From assembly GCF_900103365.1 (NCBI RefSeq), contig NZ_LT629703.1:5132501-5196500 (forward strand): DNA of 64,000 bases, given 5' to 3'. This DNA comes from Afipia sp. GAS231 (lineage in GTDB: Bacteria > Pseudomonadota > Alphaproteobacteria > Rhizobiales > Xanthobacteraceae). Shown here piece after piece: positions 9,695 through 18,014 of the stretch. A program made the translations under genes and the position numbers. The notes below the pieces were generated by a model, which searched no databases, was not told the DNA's origin, and saw only the letters and a program-made list of their open reading frames with translations. The stretch's first letter is position 1. Each line of letters opens with the position of its first letter.

Positions 9695-10807
9695 ATGAGC
9701 GACGTCATCGACCGCCCGATTCTAGACCAGGAAGTTGCGGCCAAAAGCCGGCTGCGCATCATCGATTGCGACGTGCATCCGAGCATTCACGCGCACAGCG
9801 ACCTCGATCAGTTCCTGCCCAAGCGCTGGCAGGAGCACCTGCGCACCTATGGCAGCCATCTGCGCACGCCCTATATCGGCACCACGCCGTATCCGCGCTC
9901 CTCGCCGCTGATCGCGCGCCGCGACGCCTGGCCGCCGACCGGTGGACCGCCCGGCTCCGATCTCGCTTTCATGCAGAAGCAGCACCTCGATCCGCTCGAT
10001 GTCGAGTTCGGCATCCTGCAGGTGCTCGATCTCTTCATCTTCTCGCAACAGAATCTCGAATTCGGCGCCGCGATCCAGCGCGCCATCAACGACTGGCAGT
10101 TGGCGTTCTGGTCCGACCGCGACCCGCGCCTGAAGGCTTCGATCCTCGCGGGCCAGGACGACACGCAGCTCGCGATCGCCGAAATCGAACGCTGCGCCAA
10201 GGTCGGCCGCTATGTGCAGATCAATGTCTGCCCGCGCGCCAACGAGCCACTCGGGCGTCGCCGCTACTGGCCGATCTACGCGCGCGCCCAGGAACTCGGC
10301 CTGCCGCTCGGCATTCACGTCGGCGGCTATGGCGGGCACGCGCCGACCGGCGGCGGCTGGCCGTCTTATTACGCCGAGGAGCACCAGAGCAACGCGCATA
10401 CGATGGCGGCGCAGCTGACGAGCCTGGTGCTCGAAGGCGTTCCCGAACGTTTCCCGAATCTCAAGATCGTTTTCATCGAAGGCGGCTTCGGCTGGATCCC
10501 GTCGGCGACCTGGCGCATGGACCGGCATTTCGAGGCCTTCCGCAGCGAGGTGCCGCACCTGAAGCGCAAACCGTCGGAATATGTGAAGGAGAATTTCTGG
10601 TTCACGACCCAGCCGATCGACGAGCCCGATGAAGGCAGGCATCTGCGCGCGCTGATCGATTGGGTCGGCGCCGACAGGTTGCTGTTCTCGTCGGATTATC
10701 CGCATTGGGATTTCGACGATCCGCGCTACGCGTTCAGGACGCCGCTGACGGAAGTCGAGCGCACCAAGATCTTCAGCAGCAACGCACGATCGATCTACAA
10801 GTTCTGA
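9695..10807 (+). CDS. Amidohydrolase-family metal-dependent hydrolase, second paralogue
   Basis: This 370-residue protein is of the same family as the preceding gene, with matching landmarks: DCDVHPS near the N terminus, LGIHVGGYGG in mid-barrel and LLFSSDYPHWDFDDP near the C terminus. The start at 9695 is chosen for its CAGGAGGATCGC ribosome-binding site; an upstream in-frame codon overlaps the previous stop. The two neighbours may act on successive intermediates or form a hetero-oligomer. The Rieske gene follows after 10 bp, so translation is probably coupled. Confidence 0.87.
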   Translation: MSDVIDRPILDQEVAAKSRLRIIDCDVHPSIHAHSDLDQFLPKRWQEHLRTYGSHLRTPYIGTTPYPRSSPLIARRDAWPPTGGPPGSDLAFMQKQHLDPLDVEFGILQVLDLFIFSQQNLEFGAAIQRAINDWQLAFWSDRDPRLKASILAGQDDTQLAIAEIERCAKVGRYVQINVCPRANEPLGRRRYWPIYARAQELGLPLGIHVGGYGGHAPTGGGWPSYYAEEHQSNAHTMAAQLTSLVLEGVPERFPNLKIVFIEGGFGWIPSATWRMDRHFEAFRSEVPHLKRKPSEYVKENFWFTTQPIDEPDEGRHLRALIDWVGADRLLFSSDYPHWDFDDPRYAFRTPLTEVERTKIFSSNARSIYKF

Positions 10808-10817
10808 ACAGGTTGAT

Positions 10818-11231
10818 ATGACCCGTCACATCGTTGCGCGTACCTCAGAGATTCCGCCCGGCGGCAACAAGGTCGTCGGCGTCGAAGGCCGCGACATCGT
10901 TGTGTTCCACGTCAATGGCGAATTCTTCGCGCTGCTCAATCGCTGCCCGCATGCCGGCGCGCCGCTGGAGAAGGCGGCCTGCGTGGCGCGGCTGACCTCG
11001 CCGGAGCCCGGCGTCTACCAGCGCTCGCGGGTCGGCGAACTGCTGCGCTGCGCGTGGCACGGCTGGGAATTCGACATGCGCAACGGCCAATCATACTTCG
11101 ATCCGGCGCGGGTAAAAATCCGTTCCTATCCGGTGGCGGTCGAAAGCGGCGAGGAACTGCAGAAGGGGCCTTACGTAGCCGAAACGTTTCCGGTGCATGT
11201 CGAGGACAGCTACGTCATCATCGAGACGTGA
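10818..11231 (+). CDS. Rieske [2Fe-2S] protein
   Basis: A 137-residue soluble Rieske-fold protein with the cluster ligands in CPHAG and CAWHGW. It lacks a signal peptide or membrane anchor and so is a ferredoxin-like electron carrier or a small oxygenase component, not a cytochrome bc subunit. The two ligand motifs are about 32 residues apart, longer than the usual 15-17 of Rieske ferredoxins, so an extra loop sits between the metal-binding loops. No large oxygenase subunit is encoded beside it, and its redox partner is unknown. It is fourth-to-last in a plus-strand cluster with two hydrolases upstream and a quinone oxidoreductase 66 bp downstream. Confidence 0.85.
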   Translation: MTRHIVARTSEIPPGGNKVVGVEGRDIVVFHVNGEFFALLNRCPHAGAPLEKAACVARLTSPEPGVYQRSRVGELLRCAWHGWEFDMRNGQSYFDPARVKIRSYPVAVESGEELQKGPYVAETFPVHVEDSYVIIET

Positions 11232-11297
11232 GGCACGGCGCCTTCGGTTTCGGCTACACCCTCTATCCAGCATTATCTCATCCCAAGGAGCCCTCCC

Positions 11298-12272
11298 ATG
11301 ACGCACGCCATTCGCTATCACAAGACCGGTGGTCCAGATGTTCTGGTCTGGGAGGAAGTGCAGGTCGGCAAGCCCGGTCCGGGCGAGGCGCGCATCCGCC
11401 ATACCGCCGTGGGCCTGAACTTCGTCGACATCTATAACCGCTCCGGCATCTATCCGGTGCAACTGCCGAGCGGGCTCGGCGGCGAGGCGGCCGGCGTGGT
11501 CGAGGAAGTGGGCGCTGGCGTCACCGACATCAAGCCCGGCGACCGCGTCGCCTACGGCGCAGCACCCATCGGCGCCTATGCCGAGGCGCGGTTGATCCCG
11601 GCCGACCGGCTGCTCAAAATTCCGGAAGGCATCGACGACAAGACCGCGGCGGCGATGATGCTGAAGGGCCTGACCACGCAATACCTGATCCGCCAGACCT
11701 ATCGCGTCAAATCCGGCGACACCATTTTGCTGCATGCCGCGGCCGGCGGCGTCGGTTTGATCCTGAGCCAGTGGGCAAAACATCTCGGCGCTACCGTGAT
11801 CGGCACCGTCAGCAGCGAAGAGAAGGCTACGCTCGCGAAAAGCCATGGCTGCGCCCACACCATCATCTATACCAAAGAGGATTTCGTGAAGCGCGTCGAC
11901 GAAATCACCGGCGGCGCCAAGGTGCCGGTAGTCTATGACTCGGTCGGCAAGGACACCTTTCTGAAATCGCTGGATTGTCTCGCCCCGCTCGGCGTCGCCG
12001 CACTTTTCGGCGCCTCCTCCGGCAACGTCGATCCGCTCAACCTCGGCCTGTTGGCACAGAAGGGATCGCTCTACGTCACCCGTCCGACGCTCAACACCTA
12101 TGCCGCCAAGCGCGCCAACCTGGTCGCGATGGCCAACGAGCTGTTCGAGGTGGTGAAATCGGGCGCGGTCAAGATCGAGGTGCACCAGACCTATCCACTC
12201 AAGGACGCCGCCAAAGCCCACACCGATCTCGCCGCGCGCAAGACCACGGGCTCGACGGTGCTGACGGTGTAA
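11298..12272 (+). CDS. NADPH:quinone oxidoreductase, zinc-independent MDR family
   Basis: A 324-residue medium-chain dehydrogenase/reductase. The N-terminal GroES-like half includes GLNFVDIYNRSGIYP and GGEAAGVVEEVGAG. The Rossmann half has the nucleotide motif AAAGGVGLILSQWAK. The zinc-ligand cysteines of alcohol dehydrogenases are absent, as expected for quinone reductases, which reduce quinones or conjugated ketones with NADPH. It is preceded by a CAAGGAGCCCTCCC ribosome-binding site and is the last gene of the plus-strand cluster. Confidence 0.88.
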   Translation: MTHAIRYHKTGGPDVLVWEEVQVGKPGPGEARIRHTAVGLNFVDIYNRSGIYPVQLPSGLGGEAAGVVEEVGAGVTDIKPGDRVAYGAAPIGAYAEARLIPADRLLKIPEGIDDKTAAAMMLKGLTTQYLIRQTYRVKSGDTILLHAAAGGVGLILSQWAKHLGATVIGTVSSEEKATLAKSHGCAHTIIYTKEDFVKRVDEITGGAKVPVVYDSVGKDTFLKSLDCLAPLGVAALFGASSGNVDPLNLGLLAQKGSLYVTRPTLNTYAAKRANLVAMANELFEVVKSGAVKIEVHQTYPLKDAAKAHTDLAARKTTGSTVLTV

Positions 12273-12282
12273 TGCAACACTC

Positions 12283-12412
12283 TCCGTCATGGCCGGGCAT
12301 AGCCGTCCGAAGGACGGCGTCGCTTCCGCTCGCCTATGTCCTGGCCATCCACGTCTTTGCCAGGGCCGATGCATTCAAGACCTGGATGCCCGGGACAAGC
12401 CCGGGCATGACA
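12283..12412. repeat. Palindromic intergenic repeat
   Basis: The sequence between the convergent quinone oxidoreductase and TetR genes consists of nested inverted repeats: gccgtccgaaggacggc, and gcccgggacaagcccgggc near the right end. The outer arms also match (tcatggccgggc / gcccgggcatga). It probably folds into a branched hairpin and may end transcription from both sides. It has no coding signal. Confidence 0.6.
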
Positions 12413-12494
12413 GAGGAATTGCGAAGCGAGCGTTAGCGAGCCTCGAAGGATGTACGCACCGGCCCGCCCCCCTTCGTGACGCACTACGCGCTCC

Positions 12495-13115
12495 TCAGGG
12501 TGACGGGGAGGCCGCCAGCCCGTCGACCATCGCGCGCACGATGGCCGCGATCTCCTTGCGCAGCGCTTCGACCGGCACCGCGATCAGTTTCTGCTCGAGC
12601 CCGAGCAGCACCATGCCATGCACGGCCGAGAACAGGCTGCGTGCGGTGACGCCGAGTTGGTCCGCCGATCGCTTTGGAAACAACGCGGCGAGCGGCCGGT
12701 AGATGTGGCGAAACAACTCCATCTGTTCGCCGATCGCCCATTCCGGAACGGGCTTGCCCGGCGTCATCCGGTGTTCGAACAGTGCGCGCCAGAGTTCGAG
12801 GTTATCGGCGGCGAAATCGCAATAGGCGACCGCGATGCGCACCAGTGTTTCGGCCGGCGAGGCGGGGCCGTTGCTTTCGGCTGAGCTCAGCGCTGCGTCG
12901 AGCCTTGAAAGCGTGCGCGATCCCACCCGCAGGATCAGTTCATCCACGTCCTCGACGAGATTGTAGACCGCGCCATTGGCGACGCCGATTTCCCGCGCCA
13001 ATTCCCGGGTCTTGAGCGCCGCCAATCCTCCGGCCGAAATGCTTCTTTCCGCCGCCAGGATCAGGGACTCTCGAAGTTTCTCTCGTCTTTCCAGTGCTTT
13101 AGACACATCGATCAC
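12495..13115 (-). CDS. TetR-family transcriptional regulator
   Basis: A 206-residue regulator. The N-terminal helix-turn-helix is visible in LKTRELAREIGVANGAVYNL (residues about 35-54), and the C-terminal part is an all-helical ligand-binding domain of the TetR_C type. It is divergent from the pspA-like gene. The 93-bp gap contains three copies of the palindrome TGAGCRWYGCTCA, which very likely are its own operators, giving autoregulation and control of the pspA-yiaA pair. The inducer is not known; membrane-active compounds would be logical given the PspA target. Confidence 0.87.
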   Translation of the reverse strand: MIDVSKALERREKLRESLILAAERSISAGGLAALKTRELAREIGVANGAVYNLVEDVDELILRVGSRTLSRLDAALSSAESNGPASPAETLVRIAVAYCDFAADNLELWRALFEHRMTPGKPVPEWAIGEQMELFRHIYRPLAALFPKRSADQLGVTARSLFSAVHGMVLLGLEQKLIAVPVEALRKEIAAIVRAMVDGLAASPSP

Positions 13116-13120
13116 ATTTT

Positions 13121-13190
13121 TGAGCGTTGCTCATAAAAATACTTGAGCAATGCTCAAGATATGATACGACTGATTCATGAGCAATGCTCA
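13121..13190. promoter_or_regulatory. Three palindromic operators for the TetR regulator
   Basis: Three 13-bp palindromes lie at 13121-13133 (tgagcgttgctca), 13144-13156 and 13178-13190 (both tgagcaatgctca). Start-to-start spacing is 23 and 34 bp, close to two and three helical turns. They fill the gap between the divergent tetR and pspA genes. The leftmost is 5 bp from the tetR start codon and the rightmost 18 bp from the pspA start, so binding should block both promoters. Confidence 0.8.
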
Positions 13191-13208
13191 TAACACAGGG
13201 AGCTGCAA

Positions 13209-13904
13209 ATGTTCAAAACTGTTTTGACGCTCTTCCGGGGCAGCGTGGCCGCCGCCGGAGAAGAACTGGAAGACCGCTCGGCGCTTCTGATCCTCGACCA
13301 GCAGATGCGCGATGCGGCCGCCGCCGTGGAGCGTTCCAAGCGCACGCTGGCGCTGGCGATCGCCCAGGACCAGCAGGAGGGCCGCCGCCTCGACGCCACC
13401 AATGCCCGGATCGCGGATCTCGAACTCCGCGCCACAGCGGCGCTCGATGGTGGTCGCGAGGATCTCGCCCGTGAAGCCGCGCAGCAGATCGCCAATCTCG
13501 AAGCCGACCGCGACGCTGCGATGACCGCGCGGACGCTGTTCGCTTCGGAGATCACGCGCCTGAAGCGCCAGGTCGCCGGCGCCGAGGCGCGGATCACCGA
13601 CCTCGACCGCGGCCGTCGTCTGGCCCGCGCGGCGGAAGCGGTTCGCGCGCTGCGGCGGGGCGGCATCGAAGCGGCGCGGCCTTACGAAGCCACGCTGCCC
13701 GAGGCGGAACGCACTTTGAAGCGTCTTCGCGAACGGCAGATCGAAGCCCAGGCCGCCGACGAGGCCCTGGTCGAACTCGATGCCGCCAGCGGCCCGCTGG
13801 CGACCGCCGAAAAGCTCGCGGAACAGGGTTTTGGACCGCGGCTCAAATCAACCGCCGATGACGTGCTCGCGCGGCTGAATGCCAAACGCACGCAAGCTGC
13901 CTGA
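13209..13904 (+). CDS. pspA: PspA/IM30 family membrane-stress protein
   Basis: A 231-residue, almost entirely helical and highly charged protein with the PspA N terminus (MFKTVLTLFRGSVAAAGEEL) and long coiled-coil stretches rich in Ala, Arg and Glu. PspA/IM30 proteins coat and remodel the inner membrane under stress. No pspF, pspB or pspC is nearby, so control by the divergent TetR replaces the enterobacterial sigma-54 circuit (inference). The start is preceded by ACAGGGAGCTGCAA. The YiaA-like membrane protein gene follows 43 bp downstream and is probably co-transcribed. Confidence 0.85.
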   Translation: MFKTVLTLFRGSVAAAGEELEDRSALLILDQQMRDAAAAVERSKRTLALAIAQDQQEGRRLDATNARIADLELRATAALDGGREDLAREAAQQIANLEADRDAAMTARTLFASEITRLKRQVAGAEARITDLDRGRRLARAAEAVRALRRGGIEAARPYEATLPEAERTLKRLRERQIEAQAADEALVELDAASGPLATAEKLAEQGFGPRLKSTADDVLARLNAKRTQAA

Positions 13905-13947
13905 ACCCGAAACTGATCAACCCAACCTTCAACAACAGGAGATTGTC

Positions 13948-14223
13948 ATGAACCAGAATGTCCAACCCCACAGCAACGCCTGGGTCACCTTCACTTACGT
14001 TTCGTTCTCCGCCTCCGCCTTCATGGTCGCCCTCGGCGTGTTCTATTTGCCGATCGACCTCTGGATGAAGGGCTATCTCTCGATGGGCATCGTGATGCTG
14101 ATTCAATCCTGCGTCACCCTGACCAAGACCATCCGCGACATGCATGAGAGCGGCCGGATGGTGAACCGCATCGAGGATGCCAAGGCCGAACGCCTGCTGA
14201 TGGAAGTTTCCAAGGCCGCGTAA
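13948..14223 (+). CDS. YiaA/YiaB-family inner membrane protein
   Basis: A 91-residue protein with two hydrophobic helices (FTYVSFSASAFMVALGVFYL and the following segment around GYLSMGIVMLIQS) and a short basic-acidic cytoplasmic tail. This matches the YiaAB two-helix domain. The start at 13948 has AGGAGATTGTC upstream. Its position directly after pspA suggests it serves as a membrane partner of PspA, in the way PspB/C do elsewhere; this is inference. Confidence 0.8.
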   Translation: MNQNVQPHSNAWVTFTYVSFSASAFMVALGVFYLPIDLWMKGYLSMGIVMLIQSCVTLTKTIRDMHESGRMVNRIEDAKAERLLMEVSKAA

Positions 14224-14409
14224 CCTGTGACGTGGCGCTGGCGAAGGTGGGCGGCGGGTGCATTGCGCATCCGCCGTTCGCTTGTCCGGCGATGGCTTTC
14301 CGACGCCGCCGTTCAAACATCTTTTACCCTTTCGCAACCCTGTTTCGCCGCACTCATGGCTCCTTAACAGGCGCCGCGCACAACGCTTGCCTGTATAAAG
14401 GCAAGTGGC

Positions 14410-15453
14410 ATGGCATCTCTTGGGAAAGGCATTTCGGCGATGCGTCGCAGCGCGGGCCTGGCGCGGCTCCGCGGCGCGATCGGGCGTGTGCCCGGCCATG
14501 TGGCGTTCTGGCTGAAAGCGTTTTCGCAGCCAACCATCGATCTCACCTTGCGCACCCATGCCGGCATGACGACGCGGATCGTCGAAAGTCCGGGCCTGTC
14601 GCTGTCGCAGCAAGACCTCGACGAACTAGTCGCGGATCTGCGCACCATTGCCGGCAAGACGCTGCCGGCCGGCAGCCTGACTTACGGTATCTTCTCCGGC
14701 GAGCGCAAACGGCTGTCGCGCGCCATCGTCACGCTCATCTCTGAAGAAGGGACGGGATGCCCGATTGCCTTCAACGCGTTGTCGGTCATGGACGTCGAAC
14801 TCGACGGTGAGGTGGAGCAGGTCACGCATCTCGGCCTCGTCATGGTCGATCCTGATGTGCAGGGGCAGGGGCTGTCGTGGGTGCTTTATGGCCTGACCAC
14901 GCTGGTGCTGTTTGCCCGCGACGGCTTGCGGGCGAAATGGATCTCGAACGTGACGCAGGTGCCAGCCGTGGCCGGCATGGTCTGCGAGACGTTCACGGAT
15001 GTGTTTCCGTCGCCGGATGCGGCCGTGCGGCAAAGTTTTGCCCACCTGCAGCTGGCGCGTGGAATCATGAAAAACCACCGCGCCGTGTTCGGCGTCGGCG
15101 ACGAGGCCGGATTCGACGAGCAACGCTTCGTCATCACCGACGCCTATACCGGCGGATCGGATGCGCTGAAGAAAACCTATCACGCCGCGCCAAAGCACCG
15201 CGACGAGCAATATAATGCGTTCTGCGCCCGCGAGCTCGATTACGGAAGGGGCGACGACCTGCTGCAGCTCGGCCGCATCGACCTCGCCGGCGCGCGCCGT
15301 TATCTGCAGCGCGACGTGCCGGCCGGTTCGCTGCCGGCCTTGCTGGCGGCGTCAGCCGTGCTGGCGTTGCAGCGGCTGGTGCTTCCCCTGATGCATTGGA
15401 TGGACGACACGCGCGCGTTCGGCAGCTTGCGGCCGTGGCGAGGTGGCCGATGA
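14410..15453 (+). CDS. Hypothetical protein with a GNAT-like acyltransferase region
   Basis: A 347-residue protein. Residues about 140-160 (HLGLVMVDPDVQGQGLSWVL) resemble motif A of GNAT acetyltransferases, where Q-x-x-G-x-G/A binds the CoA pyrophosphate; a flanking beta strand (IAFNALSVMDVELDG) fits the fold. The C terminus has a hydrophobic segment (LPALLAASAVLALQRLVLPL) that could anchor it to the membrane. Family assignment is tentative. Its stop overlaps the start of the next gene (ATGA), so the two are translationally coupled and probably act together. Confidence 0.6.
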   Translation: MASLGKGISAMRRSAGLARLRGAIGRVPGHVAFWLKAFSQPTIDLTLRTHAGMTTRIVESPGLSLSQQDLDELVADLRTIAGKTLPAGSLTYGIFSGERKRLSRAIVTLISEEGTGCPIAFNALSVMDVELDGEVEQVTHLGLVMVDPDVQGQGLSWVLYGLTTLVLFARDGLRAKWISNVTQVPAVAGMVCETFTDVFPSPDAAVRQSFAHLQLARGIMKNHRAVFGVGDEAGFDEQRFVITDAYTGGSDALKKTYHAAPKHRDEQYNAFCARELDYGRGDDLLQLGRIDLAGARRYLQRDVPAGSLPALLAASAVLALQRLVLPLMHWMDDTRAFGSLRPWRGGR

Positions 15454-16649
15454 CATCGGGCGTGATCGCGGATTCCATCGTCAACCTCTGCGGCGCGCTC
15501 GGCCTTGGCGTTGCGATGTTCGCGCTGCATCGGCGCGATCCGCGCAGTCCCTTGACCCTCCGCCTGCTGTTTCTGCTCGGCGTTGTGGCCGTCCTGTTTC
15601 TGACGCGCGGCATTGCGTGGTGGAGCGGCAGCGACTGGCTCGATCGTCTGTCGTCGATTCCGGCTGCTCTGGTGCCGCTGGGTGCGCTGGTCGTTACCGA
15701 AGGCATCTTGCGGCGCCATGCACCGCGCATCCTCAAGATCGCGGCGCTGGCCGGCGCCGTCCTGATCGGTCTTGGCTGCATCTTTGGGCCGGAGAGTTTC
15801 GCCAGACCTTTCGCCGTCCTCCTGGCGGCGCTTCAACTGGCGGGCTTTGCCTGCTGCGCGTGGTTGCTGGCGATGCGGAACCGCAATTCGCTGCTGGCTT
15901 CCGAAAACCGCAGCATCGGCCGCCTCGTGGCGGGCGCGGTGATCGCGATCCCGTTCGTCGTCACCGACTTTCGGGCGCTGGTGCCCGATATCCCGGTCAG
16001 GCTCGGTGCCCTCGGCGCGCTGCTGGTTGTCACCGCCGTGCTGATTGCGGGCAGTGGCGCCGAGACCCGGCGGCAAGGCATCTTGCTGGCGGCGTTGCGG
16101 CTGATGAGTTCGGCGCTGCTGGGCGCGGCCGCCGCTTGCGTCTCTGATGATGTCGATGCTGCACAGATCATGCGCTTCAGCGCAATTGCGATCGCGGGCG
16201 TGCTGACGATCGGATTGATGACAGATACGTTACGGGCGCTGTTCGAGGCCGAGGTGCCGGGCGTGCTGAACTCGGTCGCGGCGTCCTCCGCCCGGACCCG
16301 TGACGAACTGATCGCGGAACTTGCGCGCCACCCGATGTTCGAAAGCGCCCGGCGCTATCGTGAAGGCGATCTCGCTGCCTACGATCCGCCGCTGTTGCGC
16401 GATTTCCTGTCCGCGCGCCGCGTGCTGCGCCGCCCCGACGCGCCCTGGGGGCTGGCCGCGTCCGATCCCGCGGTCGAGCGCGTGGTTTCCCTGATGAAGG
16501 CCGGCAATGCCACCCATCTGATCATTTTGTCGCATGATCCGGTCGACGTGCTGGCGCTCGCGGTTCCCGTTATTTCCGCCGATCCGGCCACCGAGACCGC
16601 ACTGGCGCTGGTGCGGCGCCTGCTGGCATTGACGCCGGAAGCGGCGTGA
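15450..16649 (+). CDS. Hypothetical polytopic membrane protein
   Basis: A 399-residue protein with about eight hydrophobic helices over its first 280 residues, for example LRLLFLLGVVAVLFLTRGIA and FAVLLAALQLAGFACCAWLL. A soluble C-terminal domain of about 120 residues follows and contains AYDPPLLRDFLSARRVLRRP. No transporter or enzyme signature is recognised. The start ATG at 15450 overlaps the stop of the GNAT-like gene, so the pair is one transcription unit. It might be a membrane acyltransferase partner, but that is speculation from context only. Confidence 0.65.
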   Translation: MTSGVIADSIVNLCGALGLGVAMFALHRRDPRSPLTLRLLFLLGVVAVLFLTRGIAWWSGSDWLDRLSSIPAALVPLGALVVTEGILRRHAPRILKIAALAGAVLIGLGCIFGPESFARPFAVLLAALQLAGFACCAWLLAMRNRNSLLASENRSIGRLVAGAVIAIPFVVTDFRALVPDIPVRLGALGALLVVTAVLIAGSGAETRRQGILLAALRLMSSALLGAAAACVSDDVDAAQIMRFSAIAIAGVLTIGLMTDTLRALFEAEVPGVLNSVAASSARTRDELIAELARHPMFESARRYREGDLAAYDPPLLRDFLSARRVLRRPDAPWGLAASDPAVERVVSLMKAGNATHLIILSHDPVDVLALAVPVISADPATETALALVRRLLALTPEAA

Positions 16650-16720
16650 CGGCCGGCCCCAATCTGTGTTAGGTGCCTGTATTGGAGCGCAGCGGACGCT
16701 CTCTATGACAGGTGCGGCCG

Positions 16721-16927
16721 ATGGATAAGCAAGCGATGCGCGAGGAGGCCGAGCGCCTGATCCGCGAGACCATGGAAAAGAAAGCCCTCACCATCAAACA
16801 GGGCAACACCAGGATCGAAACCACCTGCGGCAAATGCGGCGCGCCCAACCGCCTGCAGGCCGAAAAAGGCGCCACCCGGGTCAAGTTCGCCTGCAAGCAG
16901 TGCGGCCACAAGCAAGAGACGCTGTGA
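16721..16927 (+). CDS. Small zinc-ribbon protein
   Basis: A 68-residue cytoplasmic protein with a basic, helical N terminus (MDKQAMREEAERLIRETMEK). A C-terminal zinc ribbon is formed by two knuckles, CGKCGAPNR and CKQCGHKQ, 21 residues apart, each with a CxxC pair. Such ribbons usually bind nucleic acid or stabilise protein contacts; the role here is unknown. An in-frame GTG 9 bp upstream is an alternative start. Confidence 0.65.
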   Translation: MDKQAMREEAERLIRETMEKKALTIKQGNTRIETTCGKCGAPNRLQAEKGATRVKFACKQCGHKQETL

Positions 16928-16952
16928 AGATTTCGCCGTCGTAGCTGGCTGT

Positions 16953-17151
16953 CGTTCCGGGATGGTCCGAAGGACCAGACCCGGAAGTTCGAGATTCTCC
17001 GATGTGCAATTGCACATCGTAGTTCGATGCTGCACATCGCCCCGGAATGAAAGCTTCGTAGGGTGGGCAAAGGCGCGCAGCGCCGTGCCCACCATTCTAT
17101 CCGGTATCGCTGAACTGAATGGTGGGCACGCTTCGCTTTGCCCACCCTACG
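16953..17151. repeat. Two adjacent palindromic intergenic repeats
   Basis: Left unit (about 16953-17049) starts gttccgggatggtccgaaggaccag and ends gccccggaatga; it contains the hairpin tggtccgaaggacca and gatgtgcaattgcacatc. Right unit has outer arms cgtagggtgggcaaa (17057-17071) and tttgcccaccctacg (17137-17151), and inner arms gtgcccaccatt / aatggtgggcac. Relatives of the left unit occur at 19429-19458 and 23890-23993. It separates the convergent zinc-ribbon and tupA genes. Confidence 0.75.
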
Positions 17152-17186
17152 GCAGCGCGCATGTGAGGGTTTTGCAGGCCTCAGCC

Positions 17187-18014
17187 CTATTTTGGCGCTG
17201 CGGCGGACGGATTGAACAACTTTTCGCCATTGGCCTGATATGCACCGATCGCCTGCTGACCGTCCGGCGACACCAGCCAATCGGCAAAAACCTTGGCTGC
17301 ATCGAGCTTCGAGCCCGCATGCTTCTGCGGATTCAACTCGATGACATCGTACCGGTTGAGCAGACGCGCATCGCCTTCGATAGCGATGACAAGCGACCCC
17401 TTGTTATTGAAACTGAGCCATGTCCCGCGGTCGGACAGCGTGTAGGCGTTCATGGCGCTGGCAGCATTGAGTGCCTGACCCATCCCTCCGCCAACGTCGC
17501 GATACCATTTTTCCTTCGCAAGCGTATCGGGACTTTGACCGGCACTTTTCCAAAGGCGCAGTTCGGCGGCATTGGTGCCGCTCTTGTCGCCCCGGGAAAC
17601 GAATGGTGCCTGCGCCGCGGCGATAGCCTTCAGTGCCTTGACGCTGTCATTGCCGCCGCGAACGCGCGCCGGATCGGCGGACGGTCCGACGATGATAAAA
17701 TCATTCCAGGCGATCTGGCGTCGAACCGAACCATGGCCCTCATCCATGAACTGCTGCTCGGCTTCCGGGTCGTGCACCAGCAACACGTCGGCGTCGCCAC
17801 GGCGCGCGGTGTCGAGTGCCTTTCCGGTGCCTTGCGCGACGACGTTGACGGTGATGCCGGTCTTGGCGGTAAACTGCGGCAGGATATTCGCCAGCAATCC
17901 GGAGGCCTCGACCGACGTCGTGGACGCCAGAACAGTGGCGCTGTCCGCGCTCCAACCCGGTCCGATCGCAAGAACAGTAGCGAAGAAGGCAAGCGCCCAT
18001 CGATTTGGAATCAT
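17187..18014 (-). CDS. tupA: Tungstate ABC transporter substrate-binding protein
   Basis: A 275-residue periplasmic receptor with a signal peptide (residues 1-22). The mature N terminus carries the oxyanion-binding stretch LASTTSVEASGLL, matching the T-T-S-x-x-x-S-G-L signature that distinguishes TupA from molybdate-binding ModA. Other family landmarks are DVLLVHDPEAE, FVSRGDKSGTN and AYTLSDRGTW. It delivers tungstate for cofactors of enzymes such as formate dehydrogenase. Its start overlaps the tupB stop by 4 bp (ATGA), giving coupled translation. Confidence 0.9.
   Translation of the reverse strand: MIPNRWALAFFATVLAIGPGWSADSATVLASTTSVEASGLLANILPQFTAKTGITVNVVAQGTGKALDTARRGDADVLLVHDPEAEQQFMDEGHGSVRRQIAWNDFIIVGPSADPARVRGGNDSVKALKAIAAAQAPFVSRGDKSGTNAAELRLWKSAGQSPDTLAKEKWYRDVGGGMGQALNAASAMNAYTLSDRGTWLSFNNKGSLVIAIEGDARLLNRYDVIELNPQKHAGSKLDAAKVFADWLVSPDGQQAIGAYQANGEKLFNPSAAAPK

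Noticed and set aside
12289..12702. Plus-strand frame from the intergenic repeat into the tetR gene
   Set aside because: It starts in a palindromic repeat and continues antisense to a well-supported TetR gene.
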